Assembly: GCA_963580285.1 (NCBI GenBank)
Contig: OY757013.1
Coordinates: 153,439,900 to 153,503,899 of the forward strand
From: Lucinisca nassula
Lineage: Eukaryota > Mollusca > Bivalvia > Lucinida > Lucinidae
DNA: 64,000 nucleotides
Reading direction: 5' to 3'
The position numbers were made by a program, and so were the translations under genes. The notes below the pieces were generated by a model. It did not search any database, had not been told where the DNA came from, and saw only the letters and a program-made list of their open reading frames with translations. Below are positions 11,125 to 21,400 of this stretch, piece after piece; the stretch's first letter is position 1; each line of letters begins with the position of its first letter.

Positions 11125-12265
11125 CAAAAAATTTCAAAGGGCAATAACTCTTGAAAGGGGCATAATCCGGATGAGAAAAAAAATACGTGTCAGCTTATTT
11201 TCCATTAGGAATGCATATATGAAATTTCAAAACCATAGCATACACAGTTCTAAAGTTATGCTATGCATCCCTTTTAGCATTCATTACAATGGGCACAAAT
11301 TAACAAAATGACAAAGGGCCATAACTCTTAAAGTATTTTTTGGAATTTTGTCAAAAGTTAATCAGTTCATATACTCATCACCATCAATATACTCAACAAC
11401 TTTCAAGGCTCTAGCTCCAATAGTGTTTGAGAAATTTTGCTGACAAGATTTTATTGAAAAAATTTCAAAGGGCAATAACTCTTGAAAGGGGCATAATCTG
11501 GACGAGAAAAAAAATACGAGTCAGCTAATTTTCCATGAGGAATCCATATATGAAATTTCAAAACCCTAGCATACACGGTTCTAAAGTTATGCTATGCATC
11601 ACTTTTAGCATACATTACAATGGGCACAAAATACCAAAATGACAAAGGGCCATAACTCACAAAGTATTTTTCAGAATTTTGTCAAAAGTTAAACAGTTCA
11701 TCTACTCATCACCACCAATATATTCACCAATTTTCAAGGCTCTAGCTCCAATAGTTTTTGAGATATCTTGCTGACAAGATTTTATTAAAAAAATTTCAAA
11801 GGGCAATAACTCTTGAAAGGGGCATAATCCGGACGAGAAAAAAAATACGTGTCAGCTAATTTTCCATGAGAAATCCATATATGAAATTTCAAAACCCTAG
11901 CATACACGGTTCTAAAGTTATGCTATGCATCACTTTTAGCATACATTACATTGGGCACAAATTACCAAAATGACAAAGGGCCGTAACTCACAAAGTATTT
12001 TTCGGAATTTTGTCAAAAGTTAATCAGTTCATCTACTCATCACCACCAATATATTCACCAATTTTCAAGGCTCTAGCTCCAATACTTTTTGAGATATCTT
12101 GCTGACAAGATTTTATTAAAAAGATTTCAAAGGGCAATAACTCTTGAAGGGGGCATAATCCGGACGAGAAAAAAAAATATGCGTCAGCTAATTTTCCATG
12201 AGGAATCCATATATGAAATTTCAAAACCCTAGCATACACTGTTCTTTAGTTATGCTATGCATCAA
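11125..12265. repeat. Satellite-like tandem repeat with exact 331 bp period
   Basis: The phrase ATTTCAAAGGGCAATAACTC begins at 11131, 11462, 11793 and 12124, three successive spacings of 331 bases. Units share ACTTTTAGCATACATTACAA, GCCATAACTCACAAAGTATT and ATATCTTGCTGACAAGATTT. Roughly three and a half units. Confidence 0.9.
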
Positions 12266-12299
12266 AAGCGTAACGGACAGACGAACGGACAAACGAACC

Positions 12300-13435
12300 A
12301 GAATAAAAAGGCCCCTTTTTGTTCTTTGACCTCTTAGTACGACCTTGACATTTGAGGTACCAACTTGGGTCATGCACGCAACACATCGTCTTATGGTGGT
12401 TAACATTTCTGCCAAGTAATTTCAAAATCCATCTAAAAATAAGAGAGTTATTGACAGAACACAAAAAAGGCCCCTTTTTTGACCTTTAACCTCTATGTAT
12501 GACCTTGACCTTTCAGGTACCAAACTGGGTCATGCGTGCAACACATCATCTCATGGTGTTTAATATTTCTGCCAAGCAATTTCAAAATCCATCTAAAAAT
12601 AAGAAAGTTATTGACCAAACACGAAAAAAAAAGGCCCCTTTTTGACTTTTGACGTCTATGTATGACCTTGACACTTGAGGTATCAAACTGAATCATGCAT
12701 GCAACACATCGTCTCATGATAGTTAACATTTTTGCCAAGTAACTTCAAATTCTATCTAAAAATAGGCAAGTTATTGACAAAACCGGTAAAAAAGGCCCCT
12801 TTTTTACCTTTGACCTCTAAGTATGACCTTGACCTTTGAGGTACCAACCTGGGTCATGCACGTAACACATCGTCTTATATTGGTTAACATTTCTGCCAAG
12901 TGATTTCACAATCCATCTCAAAATAAGAAAGTTATTGACTAAACACGAAAAAAAAGGCCCCTTTTTTACCTTTGACCTCTAAGTATGACCTTGACCTTCG
13001 AGGTACTGACCTGCCTGATGCACACCACACATCGTCTCATGGTTGTTAATATTTCTGCCAAGTAATTTTAAAATCCATCTCAAAATAAGAAAGTTATTGA
13101 CAAAACACGAAAAAAAGGCCCCTTTTTTGACCTCTGACCTCTAAGTATGACCTTGACCTTCGAGGTACTGACCTGCCTGATGCACACCACACATCGTCTC
13201 ATGGTGGTTAATATTTCTGCCAAGTAATTTTAAAATTCATCTCAAAATAAGAAAGTTATTGACCAAATACGAAAAAAAGGCCCCTTTTTTGACCTTTGAC
13301 CTCTAAGTATGACCTTGACCTTTGAGGTACCGACCTGATTCATGCCCACCACACATCGTCTTATGGTTGTTAATATTTCTGCCAAGTAATTTTAAAATCC
13401 ATCTGAAAATAAGAAAGTTATTGACCGGACACGAT
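12300..13435. repeat. Tandem repeat, seven units of about 161 bp, rich in TGACCT half-sites
   Basis: The phrase GGCCCCTTTT starts at 12310, 12469, 12633, 12794, 12956, 13117 and 13279. Each unit carries a run such as TGACCTTTGACCT and TGACCTTGACCTTTGAGGT, then CACATCGTCTCATGGTGGTT, ATTTCTGCCAAGTAATTT and AAAATAAGAAAGTTATTGAC. Confidence 0.9.
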
Positions 13436-13599
13436 TTGCCCATACATATATACATACCAACAAACTTCCAAGGGAGATAATTCAAAAAGTATAAATGCGA
13501 GAGTTATAGTTCTTGCGCACTGCATGTCGTCTAATGCTGATTTATATTTATACTAAGTTTCGTGACGATAGCTCCAACGGTTTTCAAGTTATAGAGCGG

Positions 13600-13697
13600 A
13601 CACGAATGTGTGACAGACAGACAGACGGACAGACAGACAGACGCCCGGGGGAAAAACAATATGTCTCTCCGAAAAAAATTTTTTCGGGGGAGACATA
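13600..13697. repeat. End of tandem array: GACA/GACG run plus hairpin
   Basis: A GACAGACAGACGGACAGACA-type run is followed by a palindrome from ATGTCTCTCCGAAAAAAATT to TTTTCGGGGGAGACAT. Comparable run-plus-hairpin ends close the arrays near 8600 and 10350, suggesting an element boundary rather than chance. Confidence 0.6.
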
Positions 13698-13717
13698 ATT
13701 AAGGCGATTTTATGCTT

Positions 13718-13825
13718 TTATCTGGCAAATGTATGCTGTGTATTCTCATTAGAATTGCCTCGATGAGGCGATTCTAATGAGTACACACAACATACATTTT
13801 CATAAAAGAACACCGAAAAGATGTC
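13718..13825. mobile_element. Foldback/hairpin family B copy
   Basis: A long imperfect palindrome centred on GCCTCGATGAGGC, with arms carrying TCTCATTAGAATTG. Inner arms match the hairpins at 19655, 52722, 55575, 57415 and 57944. Confidence 0.7.
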
Positions 13826-13889
13826 CAAAAGTATCTCGTTATGCCTGCTGGAAGCAATCTCAGTGGCTCGAAAAACCCCGGTCTCGAAC

Positions 13890-15450
13890 AAATTTTCACG
13901 GTCCCGAAATTCGACTGTATATGTAACCCTGATGTCTCCCATCAAGTTTCAGCTTTATACAACCCTTCATTGGGGACATGTTTGAAGAATTCCAAGATGA
14001 CCACTATGGCAGCATTGATGGATATCGGAACAGAACAATTTCAGCAATTCTGAATCTCCATGTTTCCTAGATGCCTCACATAAAGTAACAGCTCAATCCG
14101 ACTCATTTCTGGAGAAGATACCGTTTAAAGAATTTCTAGATGGCTGGAATGGCTATCGTGGATATTGGAACAAACTTTTTTAGCAATCCTGAATCTCCCA
14201 TGTCCGCTCAATGCCCACATCAGGGTTCAGCTCAATCTGATCCTTGGTTCGGGAGATGTCATTTGAAGAATTTCAAGCTGGCAGCCATCTTGGATATTGG
14301 AACAGAAGGATTTAGCAATTCTGAATCTCAATGTCCCCCTGATGCCTTCCATCAAGATACATCTTAATCCGACTTACGGTTCAGAAGTCGTCATTTAAAG
14401 AATTTCAAGATGGCTTGCATAGCGGCCATCTGAACTTCTTAGCAATAAGTTGGCCAATATCCAATCTTCCTAGACCTATTCGACCAATCAAAATGGGCCT
14501 TTCAAACTGGTCCAGGCTCGGACATGTTCTTGACACGAATGCACAAAAATTGTTGAACAAGTGTTGTAACCCCCCCCCCCACACTCCCACCAACCCACAA
14601 ATTTTCTCCTCAGATTTATGCTGATCTCAAAAAATGACCCAGAAGGCCTCGAAAACCGCAGATTCGCAGAAAATTCACAGTCCTGCTTAATACGATTTTC
14701 ATTTCGAGAGCTGTCATTTAAAGAATTTCAAGATGGCTCACATAGCGACCATCTTGGCTATCTGAACTGAACTTGTGAATCTCCATGTTGTTCTGATGCC
14801 TTCTATCGGGTGTCAGTTCAACCCAACCCTCAGTCTGCGTGATTTTGTAGAATCCAATTCTGAATCTCCCCGTCCCCCAAATGCATCCTATTAACCCATA
14901 TATGCCTAGAGGCGCTTTTATGGGACATTGGCAAACGGCGTATACCCAGATCAGACGCCGCGTTCTGGGTATACACTGTTTGCTCAAGGTACACGCATTT
15001 ATTTACAATTTACCGCAAACAAAACAAACCTGACACCCCTATAATTAGAAATGGACCACTCCAAACTTATGAGGCGGGAGATTCCATTGTCATATATGGG
15101 TTAAGTTTCAGCTCAATCTGACTTTTGGTTCGGTAGACGAGGTTTGTGTAATCCATCAAGATTTTCAAGAAGGCAACCATGACAGCCGACTTTGATATCG
15201 GAATGCAAAGATTTAAGCAAGTGTCAGTTCTATCCAACCGTCAGTCTGGGATATGACGGAAGAATTTCAATATTTAAGCATGTAAGTTCAATCCAACCCT
15301 CGGTCTAGATATTGTTATGAAGAATTTCAAGAGGACCACCATGGCAGCCATCTTGGATATTGGAAAGGAATGATTTTTGCAATTCTGAATCTCCAGGTGC
15401 CCTAGATGCCTCCCAACGATCAATCCGACCTATGGTTTTAGAGATGTTGC
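13890..15450. repeat. Tandem-repeat family T6 (about 130 bp units)
   Basis: Units share GAATTTCAAGATGGC, CATCTTGGATATTGGAACAG, TTAGCAATTCTGAATCTCC and GATGCCTCCCATCAAGTTTC. The array is broken by a TTAA-flanked MITE at 14891-15104 and by a run of C near 14570. Confidence 0.8.
14891..15104. mobile_element. piggyBac-like MITE, TTAA-flanked (TIR CCCATATATG)
   Basis: TTAACCCATATATG at the left and CATATATGGGTTAA at the right form perfect inverted ends with a TTAA at each side, the piggyBac hallmark. The interior holds the GCAAAC...GATCAGACGCCGC...CACTGTTTGC hairpin module (14930-14987). Non-coding. Confidence 0.85.
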
Positions 15451-15596
15451 AAATGTGGAAGCAGAGACGGCGGACAATTGGCCACGAATAAGCAGAGCTC
15501 CAGGTGAACAAACAAGTATCCACATATGTGTAAGGTATAACAGATACGTGAAAAAATATCGAATTTATCCTCGTTACTCACCCCCACCCATCAGGC

Positions 15597-15974
15597 AGGC
15601 CTCATATTTTTCAGGCATATGCAGGATTTCAGGCTTTTTGGGCTTGATTGTTTCTTGATTTTTTCTTGATTTCCGGCTGTTTAGATTTTGATTTTTCCTC
15701 CTATATTCTGTTTAAAATGACTATTGAACACATCCTCTGAATAAAATTATTTTGCTACACCCATTTCTGCCTATTCACCAATCGAATTATATGGTATAAT
15801 GTATTCGAGTCACAAACTACATTACAGTGTAGATCCTGATCAGATGGCTTCAGAAGCCATCTGATCTGGATCTACACTGTTTGCAAAGGTAATGGTTGTC
15901 ATGTACAGCAGGATGAGGGTTAAGGCGACAAAATGAGGTCTTTCAGGCTTTCAAAAGCTTGGTCAGTATGAGTC
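15597..15974 (-). mobile_element. Composite MITE (AGGCCTCATA ends) with nested TTAA MITE, copy 1
   Basis: Outer sequence (AGGCCTCATATTTTTCAGGC ... CAGGCTTT..GTCAGTATGAGT) encloses a piggyBac-like MITE whose TTAA lies at 15920-15923 and whose hairpin lies near 15825-15885. The copy at 22811-23169 in the other orientation has the same inner MITE at the same junction. Confidence 0.75.
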
Positions 15975-16500
15975 ATGATCAGGGCTTGGAGAAATAGATG
16001 GGCTGCAAGGTGCTTCCATGTAGAGTTGAAACTGACCACACACAAGTACAGGTAAACTGCTTAAGATGACTAAGCATGCCCAGGCAAAGTGGTGTGTCAG
16101 ACAGTCCAATGCATATGAGCCCCGCCAAGGGAATTTGTGTCTTCGAGCATTTCGTCATGACAAATTTTAACTGCGCATGCTCAGCCATTCAGAGGGGCCA
16201 GGGATATGGCTTTCTGTCTGAAGGTTCCTCTTGATTCACTGCTTGTATGAGCGAGCAGCGAAGGTTCTGGCGAGACTGCGCAGATGCGCAGGCTCGCCTG
16301 AACCTTCGTTGCTCGCATAGGCGATAAGTACCAAAATCGCTTGACGGGGCCCATATAATCCTTTGTTATCATTGGGCGACAGGGTTCGAGATGTGATTTC
16401 ATCTCAATGTCGGGTAAAAATCCCACAAAATTGGAAGCAACGTCTCCAAAATGACTGATGGCTAAGTAGTGTTGACAGGGACGTTAAACCTCAATTCAAA
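15975..16500 (+). mobile_element. SINE2 copy interrupted by a hairpin MITE
   Basis: SINE2 begins GGGCTTGGAGAAATAGATGG and ends GTTGACAGGGACGTTAAACC then TCAATTCAAATAATCAAA. About 240 bp (16107-16346) are inserted within it, in the stretch that in other copies runs from the GTCGGACCGTCCATGC region into CCTATTGGTTTCATTGGG. Confidence 0.8.
16107..16346. mobile_element. MITE with 33-base hairpin, inserted in SINE2
   Basis: Ends are imperfectly inverted (GAGCCCCGCCAAG / CTTGACGGGGCCC) and flanked by CATAT-like bases on both sides. The centre is a strong hairpin, 16250-16320, with arms GCGAGCAGCGAAGGTTCTGG and a CTGCGCA/TGCGCAG tip. No coding capacity. Confidence 0.65.
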
Positions 16501-16559
16501 TAATCAAATATCGTTGTTACACAGCCAAATCTGAAGCTATGTAAAAGACAAGACCCTGG

Positions 16560-17350
16560 GTCACTTATCTAATCCATACTGTATAAATGAAATGGAAGGT
16601 AATAAATTAATGTGGAATGGCCTGGGCTTTCTGGATTCAGACAAGATTTTTAAAGGTTTTCCCTATAGCCTGTTTTCCCGATAGCCTATTTAAAACTTGG
16701 GCCTCAGGGCTATAGTTTGAATACCCTTCATACAGGTCCACTAAATGAAGCTTTGTATCAAATATCAAAGACCTGGGCCTTCTGGTTCAGACAAGATTTT
16801 TAAAGGGTTTTTGCTGTAAGGGTCAATGTAAAATGTGACCCCTAGGGCTGGGCCAATTCTGACCCCAGGGCTATAATTTGAACAACTTAGGTAGAGGTCC
16901 ACTACGTGAAGCTAGATACCAAATATGAAAGACCTGGGCCTTCTGGTTTCAGACAAGATTTTAAAGTTTTCTCTATAAGGGTCTATGTTATACATGTGAT
17001 CCCTACGGCCGGACCAGTTTTGACCCCAGGACTATAATTTGAACAGCTTTGTTAAGAGGTCCATTAGGTGAAGCTACATACCAAATATCACAGACCTGGG
17101 CCTTCTGATTTCAGACAAGAAGATTTTTAAAGGTTTTTGCTAATTTTTCCCCCAATTTGTTGCAATGGCAACCACAGTTCTGCATGAAATGAAATTCTTT
17201 TAACAACTCCTAAAGAGGACCAAGCAAAGATCAATTCCGCCAAATTTAGGCAGAATCTGTGCAGTGGTTTAGGAGATGTTGTTTAAAGAAATTGTGGACA
17301 GACAGACGGACAGCGAGTAATCACAATAGCTCCCCACTCAGCCAATGCTC
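16560..17350. repeat. Tandem repeat, about 170 bp units, with Pearl-like right end
   Basis: Units share GACCTGGGCCTTCTGGTTTC, CAGACAAGATTTTTAAAGG, CCCAGGGCTATAATTTGAAC and GTAGAGGTCCACTA. The array closes with GGACAGACAGACGGACAG then AATCACAATAGCTCCCC...GCTCAGGTAAGCTAAAA, the same end signature as 5293. The same units recur at 58480-59660. Confidence 0.8.
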
Positions 17351-17359
17351 AGGTAAGCT

Positions 17360-18005
17360 AAAATAGCCAGTGACCCCGACCTTGAGCCCAGGACGCGGAA
17401 AGTCAAACTCCGGTATGATCATACCCAACATTTGTGCAAAGTTATATTGAAATCCATCAATAAATGTAGGCGCTTGCAAGATGACAAAGTACCTATGTAT
17501 GCATGTTTGTACATATTTAAGGGACGAATGCTGATCCCCATTTTCTATGATTTGACCTACCGACTTACCTTTTGACTCGACATGAACCATATTTAAACTG
17601 GACCTAGATATTGTCAAGATGATCATTCTGAGCATGTTTGATAATGATTAGACCTAAACTGGCCTCAAAGTGTTAACAAGGTTTTTCGGTGATTTGACCC
17701 ACTTTTTGACCCGAGAAGACCCATATTCAAACTTGACCAAGATATTGTCAAGATGATTATTCTGAGCATGTTTTATGATGATTAGACCAAAACTGTGGCC
17801 TCAAAAGAGTTCACAAGGTTTTTCTATGGTTTGATCAACTGACCTCCTTTTTGACCCAACCTAAGTTACCCATATTTAAACTTCACCGAGACATTGGGAA
17901 GAGGATCATTCCGAGCAACAAGATAAGTTTACGCATGAACCACGAAACTGGACATAGCATGGTCACAAAAGCTCACCATGTTCTTCAGTCAGGTGAGCTA
18001 ATAAT
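17360..18005. repeat. Tandem repeat (AGATATTGTCAAGATGAT units) with AGCTCACC..GGTGAGCT end
   Basis: Three units share GATATTGTCAAGATGAT, CATTCTGAGCATG, ATGATTAGACC and TTTTTGACCC. The right end is the hairpin AGCTCACCATG...CAGGTGAGCTAAT. Confidence 0.7.
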
Positions 18006-18020
18006 GGAAGATCTCTTGAT

Positions 18021-18288
18021 TTGTTTGTTTGTTTGATTTGAGGTTTAACGTCCCCGTCAACACTGTAAAGGTCATTTTGGAGACGTTGCTTCCAATTTTG
18101 TGGGACTTTTACCCGACATTGAGATGAAATGACATCTCAAGCCCTGTCGCCCAATGAAAACCAATAGGGTTTATTAGCATGGACGGTCCACCTCGCACCG
18201 CGGTTCCTGGACAGGCTTAGATCTTCTAAGCGGTTTACCTGTACTAGTGTGCGGGCCGGATTCAGCTCTTCGTGGAAGCATGATCTCT
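18021..18288 (-). mobile_element. SINE2 copy just downstream of RPL24
   Basis: Full family body in minus orientation, with an AAACAAACAAA tail at the left. It lies a few tens of bases beyond the RPL24 polyadenylation signal, without touching the gene. Confidence 0.85.
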
Positions 18289-18346
18289 TGAAGTCACCAA
18301 TTGAGAAAACGAAAATAAGAGAACAGTAGTTCTATTTCCAGCAGGT

Positions 18347-18352
18347 TTTATT
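18347..18352 (-). promoter_or_regulatory. RPL24: RPL24 polyadenylation signal AATAAA
   Basis: On the minus strand AATAAA lies 18 bases after the TAA stop of exon 5, so the 3' untranslated region is very short, as is usual for ribosomal protein mRNAs. Cleavage is expected around 18325-18335. Confidence 0.8.
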
Positions 18353-18369
18353 TACAGGTTTACAATAAA

Positions 18370-18450
18370 TTATCGTTTTCCGCCAACTCTTGGAGCCTTG
18401 GTCTGTACCTGTCGAACTGCCTTCTGCTTCTGTTGTGGCTTGGCAGTTGT
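18370..18450 (-). CDS. RPL24: RPL24 exon 5 (C-terminus and stop)
   Basis: Acceptor TTCTTCAACAG at 18451 is followed in phase 0 by 26 codons ([12 protein letters not shown]...APRVGGKR) and TAA at 18370-18372. The last eight residues are invariant across animal eL24 proteins. Confidence 0.96.
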   Translation of the reverse strand, partial: TTAKPQQKQKAVRQVQTKAPRVGGKR

Positions 18451-21400
18451 CTGTTGAAGAAAAAAAGTCATTATAGACCTGTTTACCTAAACCTCTATAT
18501 AACATTTTTTTTCTAGTTTTACTACCCTTTCAAGATTATTTCACTTATTTCCAGACAAACGTTAATCAGAGGTGGGCAAAAGCCATAGACTAGTACCCAG
18601 AGAAAAGCCACCTGACCTCCAGCTGTAGAGCAATGTGAGTAGCTTTTTGCATAACCTATTCACCTTTTTTCAGCAAAAAATAACAGAATTTTCAATATTG
18701 TATTTCCTGTAACAGTTTGATCTTTAAAAGGATTGTTAAGATAATAATGCTTTGAACAACTGTACCCTGGTGGGCTAACAAAAATATTCAACATAATGCA
18801 GCTTCAGGGGCCAGTTGTTCAAAACTAACGACGTCGTTAGTTAAAGAATGGTTAAAACTTTGATCATAAAATATGGCAAATATGCTAAAATTTTTGCTGA
18901 AGAAATGTGAGCAGCTTTTGCGGATCACATTTTTTCAGCAAAAATACCAAAATTTTACATATTAAACTTGTTAGAACAGTTAACATTATGACCACTAACG
19001 AGCTCGTTAAGCTAATGATGCTTTGAACAACTGGCCCCTGAACAGTGCAGTTTATCTTCCATAGATAAGAAGGCTTAACAAAGATAACTAAAGGCTAATT
19101 TTCCTTTTTGTTGTCGGAAGTGTATGTTGTAGGTACTTGGTAAAATCACCTCATCGAGGCGATTCTACCAAGAACCCACAACCTATGTTATAAGAAATAA
19201 GAAAAATTATCCCTTAATTATCCTTGTTTCACCTCTTTATCTGGGACCAATTGTTCAAAACTAACGACGTCGTTAGTTAACGTATCGTTGAAACTTTGAT
19301 CATTAAATATGGCAAATAGGCTGAAATTTTTGCTGAAAAAATGTGAGCAGCTTTTGCAGACGCAAAAGCTGCTCTCATTTTTTCAGCAAAAATACCAACA
19401 TTTACAATATTGTACTTGCTAGAAGAGTTAACAATATGACCCCTAACGAGCTCGTTAAGCTAACGATGCTTTGAACAACTGGCCCCTGGAGTTATGAACT
19501 TCGATGACTCAAATTACAAAGCTGGCTCATTTACCATGTCTGATTCCAGCTTGTTCTCAAGTCTAGAAAACTGTCTCCATAGCTCCAGATAACCAACACT
19601 GAAGGAAAATTTTCCAAGAGCCCATAGCCCCAGATCAGAGGGGTATCCACATACTATTTTTCTTATTTCTGCATGAAAACAGAAAATGTGATTACTCATT
19701 AGAAGTGCCTCAGCTAGGCACTTCTAATAAATACCCACAACATATGTTTTCGCGAAGAAATAAGAAAAATATGAGTATTTTTCTGATGAGAAAACTGGAG
19801 CTATGGAACTCACAGCTTTCTTATTTGATTATGTCAACCCTTGTGGGTCATTTTGAATCATCACTCAGAGAAAGGAAGAAACATATAGTAGAATAGATGA
19901 GACGAACAAACATCATGACAAGGATGAAGCCTTTCAAGCTAGTCTAATGATCAGGGGCCAGTTGTTCAAAGCATCGTTAGCTTAATGAGCTCGTTACTGG
20001 TCATATTGTTAACTGTTCTAGCAAGTTTAATATTTAAAATTTTGGTATTTTTGCTGAAAAAATGTGAGCAGCTTTTGTGAATCATTTTTTCAACAAAAAT
20101 ATTAGCATATTTGCCATATTAAATGATCAAAGATTTAACGATACATTAACTAACGATGTTAGTTTTGAACAACTGGCCCCAGAAGTGACCATGGTAGCAT
20201 TTTATGTGCTTTATAATAAATATATGGCTGTCTTTAATAATAAAGTTTAGAATATGTCACGTCTGAGAATGTAATAACGTCATGTATCATATTCTTTAAT
20301 CCACTGGTGGATAAAATATGCAAATTAGTTACGCCCCCTTACGTTACATGCACGTCCTTAACGACGTTGCATTTACTAACGGCGAAATATTAACATTTTA
20401 GTTTAAACTTGTGAATAAAAGGGGTTTAAATGTCTAAATAGAATCTTGCATTCATTTTCATGCAGAAATAAATTGGCTACAGGATGCTTCCATGCAGAGC
20501 TGAAATCCGACCGCACACGAGTACTGATAAACCGCTTAGAGGATCTAGCCAGGCTGCCCAGGTAAAGCGGTGCAAGTCGGACCGTCCTTTCTTATAAGCT
20601 CTATTGGTTTAATAGGGTGACAGGGCTTGAGGTTTCATTTCATCTCAATGTCAGATAAAAGTCCCCCAGATTTGGAAGCAATGTCTCCAAAATGACCTAT
20701 AGTGTTGATGGGAATGTTAAACCTCAAACAAACGAACAAATCAATTTCATGTATCATTAAATTTATTAAACTCATGGAGGAAAAGGGATAAAATGCTCGG
20801 CAAAGCCTCGCATTTTATCCCTTTTCCTCAACTTGTTCAATAAATTCAATAATACATGAACACTTATGAAGATCCTCTATATTATCAGTGAAAGACACAA
20901 AGACTATCAGTTAATGGGAAAGCAAACCCCAACAGGAAGCTGAAAGTTTGACTGTTTCATAATTAGAACCCTCAATTTTGGGGTTTTTAAGCAAACAGTG
21001 TAGGCCCTGATCAGCTGCCGCATCTGATTCCAGTCTGAGTCTACACTTTGCCAATGTCCCAGCACACTTGGCCAGGCAATATTAACCCTTATCTTGCTGT
21101 TCACGACAACCCCTATATTTGCAAACAGTGTAGATCCAGTTCAGGTGGCTTCTGAAGAAGCCACCTGATCAGGATCTACACTGTTTGGCATTCAGTTTAT
21201 GAATTTGTAGCAATAAATTACATCAAGTAATTTGATTGGTTGATAGACAGAAATGGGTGTGGCTTAAATGAATATTCAGCAAGATAAGGGTTAAACAGCA
21301 GACTGACATCAAAATGACAAGATTAGCACAGCTATAAATATTATTTGGATTTTGCACAAATGCTTTTTGCATAGGTAAGTGATAGTCACAAGGACAGAAA

